This document shows positions 1 to 5,492 of a stretch of 7,638 bases of DNA, piece by piece; positions within the stretch are counted from its first letter, which is position 1, and each line of letters opens with the position of its first letter. The translations under genes and the position numbers were made by a program. This DNA comes from Saprospirales bacterium (lineage in GTDB: Bacteria; Bacteroidota; Bacteroidia; Chitinophagales; Saprospiraceae): contig JAHEAS010000147.1 in NCBI GenBank assembly GCA_024642645.1, forward strand, positions 1-7,638, written 5' to 3'. The notes beneath the pieces were generated by a model. That model was not told the DNA's origin, ran no database searches, and worked only from the letters and a program-made list of their open reading frames with translations.

Positions 1-1777
1 CCTGGATTTTGGCCATGTCCTCCATGGTGATGGGGTACTGTGTAGCCATGTCTTCCAATGATGGGTCTTGGAAAATGACGAAGGGCGGTATATTCTTCTT
101 CTTGGCCACTTCCCGGCGCAGCTCTTTCAACATTTTGACCAAAGTCTCGTCAAGAGCGGCGACTTTGCCCATTTCGTCATCAAGGTCAACCTCGTTGTTG
201 TCGTAATCGTGGTTGAGTGGGATTTTCACCTCAAATGGATCCTCGATGAACTCAAGGCCAAAGTCGGTCAGCTTGAGCACGCCGTAGGTTTCGATGTCCT
301 TTCGGACAAATTCATTGATGAGTGCGTGGCGGAAAACAGAGTTCCAAAAAAGCTCTCCTTTTTCCTTGCCCACGCCGAAAAGCGGCTTTTTGTTGAACTT
401 GTAGTCCTTCATCTCCTTCGTCTCGTTGCCCAATACGAAGTCGAGGATGGTATTGATCTTATAATTTTCTTCGAGCGCCTTGATGGACATGAGTGCCTGC
501 TGCATTTCCAGCTGTACTTCCACCTTCTCTTTGGGGTAGCGGCAGTTATCGCACATGCCCCCGCAGCTCGACTCTTCAAATTCTTCTCCGAAGTAAAACA
601 ACAGGAACCGCCTACGGCAGCCCGTAGTCTCCACATAGGAAACCACTTCCTGCATTAGCTGAGCACTCATTTCCCGCTCTGCCACTGGTTTGTCTCGAAG
701 GAATTTTTCGAGCTTGGCCATGTCCTTGTAGCTGAAAAATGCGATACAGCGCCCTTCGAGACCGTCACGTCCACCCCTGCCAGTCTCCTGGTAGTAGTTC
801 TCGATGCTTTTGGGAATGTTGTAGTGCATGACAAAACGGACGTCTGGCTTGTCGATGCCCATGCCAAAGGCGATGGTGGCCACAATGACGTCAATGTCTT
901 CCATCAAAAAAGCGTCCTGAGTGCCGGAGCGGGTCTTGGCGTCAAGGCCAGCGTGGTAGGGTGCAGCTTTGATGCCGTTCACATTAAGTACTTGGGCAAT
1001 CTCCTCTGTGCTCTTTCTGGATTGCACGTAAATGATGCCCGACTGGCCCGGCATGGTCTTGATGATTTGCACCATCTGCTTCATCGTGGCCTCTTTCTTG
1101 CCCTTTGGCCGAACCTCGTAAAAAAGATTCCCCCTGTTGAATGAAGACATGTAGGTATTTGTCTCCTGCATGTTGAGATTCTTCAAAATATCGGACTGGA
1201 CCTTGGGCGTGGCCGTAGCGGTAAGTGCTATGATGGGAATTTCCTTGTTGATGGCATCAATCATTGTCCGGATGCGGCGGTACTCCGGCCTGAAGTCATG
1301 GCCCCATTCCGAGATGCAATGCGCTTCGTCAACGGCTACAAAACTGATGCTGACGTTTTGAAAAAATTCGATATTTTCCTCTTTGGTGAGCGTCTCAGGT
1401 GCAACATAAAGCAGCTTGGTCTTGCCAGCCACGATATCAGCCTTCACCTCTTTCATTTGTACGCGGGTGAGAGAGGAGTTGAGAAAGTGCGCCACTTCAT
1501 CCTCGTCACTGTAGCCCCGTATACTGTCTACTTGGTTTTTCATCAAAGCAATCAGCGGGGAAATAATCAGGGCCGTACCCTCCATCATCAGGGCGGGAAG
1601 CTGGTAACAAAGCGATTTGCCACCGCCAGTTGGCATGATAACAAAGGTATCTTTACCGTCTAGGACACTCTGGACAATTTCTTTTTGATTTCCTTTAAAA
1701 TTTTCGAAGCCGAAAAATTTTTGCAGGGCTTCGTTTATTCTGTCACTTACGCCTGGTTTCTCTGCTACTAACATCAT
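1..1777 (-). CDS. recQ: ATP-dependent DNA helicase RecQ (3' end cut by window edge)
   Basis: A 3'-5' superfamily 2 DNA helicase that unwinds recombination and stalled-fork intermediates in the cytoplasm. The 592 visible codons are open throughout. Motif 0 is FGFENFKGNQ (residues 22-31), Walker A is PTGGGKS (49-55), the DEAH box is at 150-153 followed by the aromatic-rich loop CISEWGHDFRP, and motif VI with the arginine finger is YYQETGRGGRDG (about 328-339). A zinc site follows with Cys387, Cys405, Cys409 and Cys412, then an RQC winged helix (about 415-530). Near the visible end, from about residue 550, an HRDC domain begins (LRREVAKKKNIPPFVIFQD). The last visible residues, MAKIQ, lie inside HRDC, so the rest of HRDC and any C-terminal tail are outside the window. 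Two ATGs in tandem (1777 and 1774) can both start the protein; the upstream one is used here. No Shine-Dalgarno site is seen, which is normal for this phylum. All catalytic motifs look intact. The family is certain; the exact start is slightly less so. Confidence 0.97.
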   Translation of the reverse strand, partial: MMLVAEKPGVSDRINEALQKFFGFENFKGNQKEIVQSVLDGKDTFVIMPTGGGKSLCYQLPALMMEGTALIISPLIALMKNQVDSIRGYSDEDEVAHFLNSSLTRVQMKEVKADIVAGKTKLLYVAPETLTKEENIEFFQNVSISFVAVDEAHCISEWGHDFRPEYRRIRTMIDAINKEIPIIALTATATPKVQSDILKNLNMQETNTYMSSFNRGNLFYEVRPKGKKEATMKQMVQIIKTMPGQSGIIYVQSRKSTEEIAQVLNVNGIKAAPYHAGLDAKTRSGTQDAFLMEDIDVIVATIAFGMGIDKPDVRFVMHYNIPKSIENYYQETGRGGRDGLEGRCIAFFSYKDMAKLEKFLRDKPVAEREMSAQLMQEVVSYVETTGCRRRFLLFYFGEEFEESSCGGMCDNCRYPKEKVEVQLEMQQALMSIKALEENYKINTILDFVLGNETKEMKDYKFNKKPLFGVGKEKGELFWNSVFRHALINEFVRKDIETYGVLKLTDFGLEFIEDPFEVKIPLNHDYDNNEVDLDDEMGKVAALDETLVKMLKELRREVAKKKNIPPFVIFQDPSLEDMATQYPITMEDMAKIQ

Positions 1778-1988
1778 TTCGCTGTGTGTTTAATTAATTG
1801 CCTTGAAAGTATAAAGAACTATATTCGTCGAGGAGCACGAAGGAGGAGATTTTCTTGGTGGTTAAAAGTAGTCAAAATTTCAGTTTTAAAACTAAGGTAT
1901 CGAAAAAGATTTCCAAAAAAACCGATTTCAAGTTTTCGGGGTGCAAAACAAAGCCATTCACAAACTGGTGATTTTTTTAAAAAGTTGC

Positions 1989-2019
1989 CAAAGATAGAAA
2001 ATGAGTTCCATAAGGCCAA
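1989..2019 (-). promoter_or_regulatory. Candidate recQ promoter, Bacteroidota type
   Basis: On the minus strand TTG (2019-2017) is followed after 20 nt by TATCTTTG (1996-1989), an exact match to the Bacteroidota primary sigma factor -7 element TAnnTTTG with a -33 TTG at acceptable spacing. Transcription would start near 1982, giving recQ a 5' leader of about 205 nt. The site is inferred from the consensus; a nearer weaker promoter cannot be excluded. Confidence 0.55.
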
Positions 2020-2030
2020 ATTATATTTGG
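2016..2030. repeat. Short inverted repeat between divergent promoters
   Basis: CCAAATTATATTTGG is a perfect 6-bp inverted repeat (CCAAAT / ATTTGG) around a 3-nt centre. Its left arm contains, on the minus strand, the TTG used as the -33 element of the recQ candidate promoter. Its right arm forms part of a TATATTTG -7-like element on the plus strand. It could be an operator, or simply the product of overlapping promoter elements. Confidence 0.45.
2022..2029 (+). promoter_or_regulatory. Possible -7 element for the lipoprotein gene
   Basis: TATATTTG matches TAnnTTTG exactly and would start transcription near 2036, about 94 nt before the ATG at 2130. No TTG lies at the expected -33 distance, so support is weak. 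In AT-rich DNA such a match can occur by chance. Confidence 0.3.
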
Positions 2031-2129
2031 TTGAAAAAAATCATTTGCTTAGGAAACTTTTAAAGTGATTTCGTCATAACCCGTATTCGCCTCATTTTCA
2101 GAACATTGTCCTTTTTTGATAGTCGAAAC

Positions 2130-3179
2130 ATGCGCAAAACAAATTTATTATCAACCTTCGGTCCTGTTTGCTGCTGTTTCTTTTGCTTTGCAATAAACAG
2201 TTGCACTCGCTTGGAACAGACTCATTCTGCACCTATCCCTGCTTTTTACCACTGGAAAACACAGCTCCACCTTTCCCAACACGAGCAGCACTACCTTGAG
2301 GCTATCGGCGGCAAAAAACTTTACGCCAAGTTCTTTGATGTGGACTGGGACGAAACCACTGCCCAACCTATGCCACTGGCTACCATTGAGTTGGATTCGG
2401 CCTTGCTTGGCAACTTCGAAATAGTGCCGACCATTTTTATCACCAACCGCACCCTGGTCAATCTGCCCATCCAACAAATGGATTCGCTGGCTGGCCTTAT
2501 TTTTTACAAAATTAAATCCCTCGCCCTTCGGCCATTTTACGAAGCCCAATTTGACTGCGACTGGACGAAGCAGACCCAAGCAAAGTTTTTTGCCCTGCTC
2601 GAACGATTCAAGGATAAAGCGCCAAGGACAGCCCTCAGCGCCACCATCCGGTTGCACCAATTGAAGTATTTTGAGAAAACGGGCGTGCCGCCGGTTGACC
2701 GGGGCATGTTGATGTGCTACAACATGGGCGACCTCGATGATTGGGCGACCGAGAACTCCATCCTGGATATTGAGGTGGCAAAAAACTATTTGCCCAAGAA
2801 CAGTGGAGCTGCCTATCCAATCCCATTGGACTTTGCCCTGCCGCTTTTTCGATGGGGTGTCCTCTTTCGGGATGGGCGGATGATAAAACTGCTGAATGAC
2901 CTCAACGCTGCCAATTTGGAGGATACGAGCCGTTTTAAAAAAACAGCCAACAACCGCTACGAGGTGCTCAAAAGTACCTACCTGAATGCCCACTATCTAT
3001 ATGCTGGCGACCAGTTGCGACTGGAAGGTGTTTCGGAAGAGGATTTGCTGAAAGTGGCGACATTGCTGGGCAAATGGAGGAATGACACATCCCTGACAGT
3101 CGCATTTTACCATTTGGACAGCACCGCAATTTCCCTGTTTCCGAAGGAAAAAATAACGGAAGTGTTGCAGCGGTTTTGA
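2130..3179 (+). CDS. Predicted lipoprotein of unknown function, possibly TIM-barrel-like
   Basis: 349 residues; I do not recognise a named family. The N-terminus has Arg2 and Lys3, a hydrophobic and cysteine-rich stretch, and a lipobox-like INSC with the candidate lipidated Cys at 25, so the mature protein is probably anchored in the cell envelope. The body lacks transmembrane segments and shows alternating strand- and helix-like pieces: FYHWKTQLHLS (39-49), LYAKFFDVDWD (64-74), IVPTIFITNRTL (98-109), AQFDCDWT (139-146), LSATIRLHQLKY (169-180), RGMLMCYNMG (191-200) and a PLDFALPLFRWGVLFRDG run near 232-249. The order acidic DxDW, then LSATIRLHQ, then a Met-rich YNMG strand faintly recalls TIM-barrel hydrolase-like proteins such as DUF3142; that link is an inference from memory of the pattern. 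ATG 2130 is chosen over an in-frame TTG at 2106 because only it puts the signal peptide at the start. The beta-CASP gene follows 141 nt downstream on the same strand. Confidence 0.85.
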   Translation: MRKTNLLSTFGPVCCCFFCFAINSCTRLEQTHSAPIPAFYHWKTQLHLSQHEQHYLEAIGGKKLYAKFFDVDWDETTAQPMPLATIELDSALLGNFEIVPTIFITNRTLVNLPIQQMDSLAGLIFYKIKSLALRPFYEAQFDCDWTKQTQAKFFALLERFKDKAPRTALSATIRLHQLKYFEKTGVPPVDRGMLMCYNMGDLDDWATENSILDIEVAKNYLPKNSGAAYPIPLDFALPLFRWGVLFRDGRMIKLLNDLNAANLEDTSRFKKTANNRYEVLKSTYLNAHYLYAGDQLRLEGVSEEDLLKVATLLGKWRNDTSLTVAFYHLDSTAISLFPKEKITEVLQRF

Positions 3180-3220
3180 GCGGGTTGATTCATCTTGGGT
3201 TTTTATCAAAATCCATTTCG

Positions 3221-3228
3221 TACCTTTC
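3221..3228 (+). promoter_or_regulatory. Weak candidate promoter element before the beta-CASP gene
   Basis: TACCTTTC differs from TAnnTTTG at one base and lies 92 nt before the ATG at 3321; a TTG occurs 23 nt upstream of it (3195-3197). A second one-mismatch site, TACATTTA, is at 3234-3241. Neither is strong. They are recorded because the 141-nt gap after the lipoprotein gene leaves room for a separate promoter. Confidence 0.25.
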
Positions 3229-3320
3229 GGCTTTACATTTATAGTTGCAGCTCTTGATTTGCCTGCCCCTCTAGGGTGAGTTTCAGGGACTCTCGGCTGC
3301 GACTTGAAAACAACTTTGAG

Positions 3321-4718
3321 ATGAAACTAAAATTCTGCGGGGCAGCCCGCGAAGTGACTGGAAGCGCCCACCTGATTACCCTCGATGACGGCTATACTAT
3401 ACTGCTCGACTGTGGGATGTACCAAGGCTACAGTGACCACATGAAGGATTTCAATGAAAAATGGCTGTTCGACCCCCGTGCCATTGATTGCATGATACTT
3501 TCCCACGCGCATATTGACCACTGCGGTCGATTGCCAAAGTTGGTTAAGGACGGTTATGAAGGGGTAATTTATAGCACGCATGCCACCCGTAGCCTTTGCT
3601 CCATCATGCTGCTTGATAGTGCCATGATTCAGGAGCGCGACGCAGAGTTTTTCAACAAGCGGCGGCGCCACGAGCGGGACAAGCGGGAAGCACTTTACAA
3701 TGAGGAAGATGTAAAGGAGACGATGGGGCGATTTGCCAGTTTTGGTTATGGGAAAAAGTTTGAGGTGCGGCCCGGCGTAACAGTGGAGTTTCGGGATGCA
3801 GGGCATATCCTCGGCAGTGCAAGTGTAGCATTGGCCATTACGGAAGGCGGAAAAACCACAAAAGTCGGCTTTACGGGTGACATTGGTAGGCCCAACCGCC
3901 CCATTCTGCGCGACCCACAGCAGATGGACAAAATGGACTACCTCCTTTGTGAAAGCACTTATGGCGATAAGTTCCACGAGGCAGCACCACAGGAGATAGA
4001 TAAATTGTTGCGCATCATCAAGCACACCTGTATCGAAAAAAAGGGCAAGCTCATCATCCCTGCCTTTAGCGTTGGGCGCACCCAAGAAATCGTGTATATC
4101 CTCGACAAGCTTGAAAGCGCGGGCAAACTCCCGCCAATTCCGGTTTACGTTGACAGCCCACTGGCCGTAAACGCCACGGTGCTCTTCGGCTCACATCCCG
4201 AATGTTATGACGCCGAACTCAGCAGTTATATCCTTCGTGACCCGAACCCCTTCGGCTTTGCCCGCCTGAAGTATATTAAAGAGGTAGAGGATTCGAAAAA
4301 ACTGAATTTTTCCGAAGAGCCTTGCATTATCATTAGTGCATCGGGCATGGCCAATGCGGGCCGGATAAAGCACCACCTTTTCAACAACATCGAGAATCAC
4401 CGCACCACCGTGCTCATTGTGGGATATGCCTCTCCCGAAACACCTGCTGGCCGCTTGCGTGACGGCACCAATCACCTGCGCCTTTTCGGAGAGGAAAAAA
4501 TGGTTCGCTGTGAGGTGGAAATTATGGATTCGTTCTCCGCCCATGCAGACCGGGGTGAGATTTCGGACTTTTTGAGCAACCAGCGGCAGGCAGTCAAAAC
4601 CCTTTTCTTGGTTCATGGAGAAATCGAACGACAGGAGAGTTTGAAGTCGCTGTTACAAGACGAAGGTTTCCGGAACATTGAGATACCAAAGCTTGGTGAG
4701 GAGTTTGAAATAGGGTAA
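3321..4718 (+). CDS. Beta-CASP metallo-beta-lactamase, probable ribonuclease
   Basis: 465 residues, cytosolic, no signal peptide. This is the family of bacterial proteins related to CPSF-73/Ysh1 and to the Thermus RNase TTHA0252: zinc-dependent RNA endo- or exonucleases. The whole motif set is present: an initial LLDCGMYQG strand (28-36), motif 2 HAHIDH with His62, His64, Asp66 and His67, motif 3 DAGHILGSA with His162, and motif 4 TGDIG with Asp187. The beta-CASP insertion follows, with IIPAFSVGRTQE (245-256), VDSPLA (277-282) and SGMANAGRIKHHL (341-353). Late elements are FSAHAD (405-410, His408) and VHGE (431-434). The metal site looks complete. No KH domain is fused at the N-terminus, unlike the archaeal relatives. 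ATG 3321 is preferred to an in-frame GTG at 3276 because the conserved first strand, KLKFCGAAREVTGS, begins right after it. The biological RNA substrate cannot be read from the sequence. Confidence 0.95.
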   Translation: MKLKFCGAAREVTGSAHLITLDDGYTILLDCGMYQGYSDHMKDFNEKWLFDPRAIDCMILSHAHIDHCGRLPKLVKDGYEGVIYSTHATRSLCSIMLLDSAMIQERDAEFFNKRRRHERDKREALYNEEDVKETMGRFASFGYGKKFEVRPGVTVEFRDAGHILGSASVALAITEGGKTTKVGFTGDIGRPNRPILRDPQQMDKMDYLLCESTYGDKFHEAAPQEIDKLLRIIKHTCIEKKGKLIIPAFSVGRTQEIVYILDKLESAGKLPPIPVYVDSPLAVNATVLFGSHPECYDAELSSYILRDPNPFGFARLKYIKEVEDSKKLNFSEEPCIIISASGMANAGRIKHHLFNNIENHRTTVLIVGYASPETPAGRLRDGTNHLRLFGEEKMVRCEVEIMDSFSAHADRGEISDFLSNQRQAVKTLFLVHGEIERQESLKSLLQDEGFRNIEIPKLGEEFEIG

Positions 4719-4817
4719 AAACAGGTTGAAATCATAGCAGAACCTTCCCGAATGGCCGCTTCCCAATGGCTTGCTCTGGAGGGATTTTTATTGACGAAAA
4801 AATAAATGTGTATAGAT

Positions 4818-4850
4818 TTGATTTTCAGAATAATTTAAGTTGTATCTTTG
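4818..4850 (+). promoter_or_regulatory. Candidate promoter of the RRM protein gene
   Basis: TATCTTTG (4843-4850) is an exact TAnnTTTG match, and TTG (4818-4820) lies 22 nt upstream, slightly longer than the usual spacing. The surroundings are AT-rich. The start of transcription is expected near 4857. The octamer is identical to the one in the recQ candidate promoter. Confidence 0.6.
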
Positions 4851-4856
4851 CGGCGT

Positions 4857-5057
4857 TCATTGAGTAATTTTCTGTTTAGCAATCGATACTCTTTTGGAAA
4901 TTATTTCTACTCGTAGTTCTGCAAGCAAAGTCATCTAAAGACAGTTTTCCTGCCCTCGATTTTCTTCTTGCCCACTCGTCCGGTTTTTTTCCATTTATTT
5001 ATTACTGCTCAACACCTAAGTTTTCTCAAGTTTTATTCATTTCAATTTTCATTATTA
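4857..5057 (+). promoter_or_regulatory. Long 5' leader of the RRM protein gene
   Basis: If transcription begins near 4857, the mRNA carries about 200 nt before the ATG at 5058. The second half (from about 4941) is strongly pyrimidine-rich, with runs such as GGTTTTTTTCC. No Shine-Dalgarno site precedes the ATG, only AT-rich sequence (TTTCATTATTA). No known riboswitch or stable hairpin was recognised. Long leaders are known for some bacterial cold-shock and RNA-binding protein genes, so post-transcriptional or self-regulation is possible but is inference. Confidence 0.4.
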
Positions 5058-5396
5058 ATGAACATTTTTGCAGCAAAACTGAGTTTCGACACTCAGTCAG
5101 ACGACCTCCGCGAGGCATTCGAAGAATTTGGCGAAGTTTCTTCTGCCAGCGTTATCACAGACAAATTCACTGGTAAATCCAAAGGCTTCGGCTTTGTGGA
5201 AATGCCTAACGACGAGGAAGCTCAAAAGGCTATCTCTGAGTTGAACGACAGCACACTTGACGGACGTACTATCGTTGTCAAGAAAGCAGAACCACGTGAA
5301 GATCGTGGCGGCGGCGGTGGAAACCGTGGCGGCGGCGGTTACGGCGGCGGCGGTGGAAACCGTGGCGGCTACGGTGGCGGCGGTGGCCGTTACTAA
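5058..5396 (+). CDS. Single-RRM RNA-binding protein with Gly/Arg-rich tail
   Basis: 112 residues, cytosolic. A complete RNA recognition motif spans about residues 1-78: RNP2 is IFAAKL (3-8), RNP1 is KGFGFVEM (42-49), and the usual DLREAFEEFGEV helix (16-27) and LDGRTIVVKKA strand (67-77) are in place. Residues 83-112 are almost entirely Gly with Arg, Asn and Tyr and end in GGGRY. This matches the Bacteroidota and cyanobacterial Rbp proteins, which bind single-stranded RNA and affect mRNA stability or translation. RNP2 is slightly unusual, with Ala at its third position where Val or Ile is normal. ATG 5058 is chosen because MNIF is the standard start of the fold; an in-frame TTG at 4968 would add 30 residues with no family support. 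The gene is probably monocistronic, with its own promoter and a terminator 58 nt downstream. Confidence 0.96.
   Translation: MNIFAAKLSFDTQSDDLREAFEEFGEVSSASVITDKFTGKSKGFGFVEMPNDEEAQKAISELNDSTLDGRTIVVKKAEPREDRGGGGGNRGGGGYGGGGGNRGGYGGGGGRY
5307..5368 (+). repeat. 36-bp period repeat encoding the Gly-rich tail
   Basis: A 26-bp stretch at 5307-5332 recurs exactly at 5343-5368, an offset of 36 bp or 12 codons. Both copies encode GGGG-N-R-G-G within the tail of the RRM protein. Identity at third codon positions suggests recent duplication or slippage rather than selection on protein alone. Further GGC/GGT codons continue to 5387. Confidence 0.9.
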
Positions 5397-5453
5397 TTGA
5401 AGATTTGAATGCCTTCTGGCCTATGGCCTGAACGATACAGATACTTTAAAATG

Positions 5454-5492
5454 AAAAAGCCCTGGGGGAAACCCCGGGGCTTTTTGTTTTTT
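5454..5492. terminator. Bidirectional intrinsic terminator between the RRM gene and dnaE
   Basis: AAAAAGCCCTGGGG (5454-5467) pairs along its full length with CCCCGGGGCTTTTT (5472-5485), with one T-G wobble and a GAAA tetraloop of the GNRA type. On the plus strand the stem runs into TTTTTGTTTTTT (5481-5492), ending the RRM transcript. On the minus strand the complementary A-tract gives a run of Ts, so the same hairpin can end dnaE, whose stop codon lies at 5491-5493, directly beside it. Confidence 0.93.

Larger units (their letters stand above)
1778..2129. other. AT-rich divergent intergenic region
   Basis: About 350 bases between the divergent recQ and lipoprotein genes, clearly richer in A and T than the flanking coding DNA. 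It holds the candidate promoters listed separately and a 12-bp perfect palindrome, AGTTTTAAAACT (1882-1893). Frames of 94 codons (GTG start at 1784, plus) and 66 codons (1819-2019, minus) are open here, but their products are lysine-rich low-complexity translations of AT-rich DNA with no recognisable domain. I therefore call no gene. No convincing terminator or RNA gene was found. Confidence 0.7.
4719..5057 (+). other. Gene-free stretch before the RRM gene
   Basis: The first 100 bases hold no clear terminator for the beta-CASP gene; the only structure seen is an imperfect direct repeat, CTTCCCGAATGGC (4744-4756) and CTTCCCAATGGC (4759-4770). The rest contains the RRM gene promoter and leader, listed separately. 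No open frame with coding character was found. Confidence 0.7.

Noticed and set aside
68..658. 196-codon plus-strand open frame opposite recQ
   Set aside because: It lies antisense to the zinc, RQC and HRDC regions of RecQ and has no domain of its own.
1962..1979. TCAC-GTGA hairpin followed by a T run, possible terminator
   Set aside because: The stem has only 4 bp and lies at no gene end, so it is unlikely to terminate transcription.
1784..2068. Open frame of 94 codons on the plus strand (GTG start) between recQ and the lipoprotein gene
   Set aside because: It lies in AT-rich DNA, is low-complexity and lysine/arginine-rich, covers both candidate promoters, and shows no domain or ribosome site.
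2151..2993. 280-codon open frame on the minus strand inside the lipoprotein gene
   Set aside because: The plus-strand frame is longer and has a signal peptide, lipobox and fold-like motifs; the minus frame has no recognisable domain and is explained as a shadow.
4744..4770. Imperfect direct repeat CTTCCCGAATGGC / CTTCCCAATGGC
   Set aside because: Only two short copies with one base missing, no dyad and no link to a promoter; chance or minor slippage explains it.
4968..5057. 30-residue N-terminal extension of the RRM protein from an in-frame TTG
   Set aside because: The extension is not RRM-like, while ATG 5058 gives the standard MNIF start of this family.
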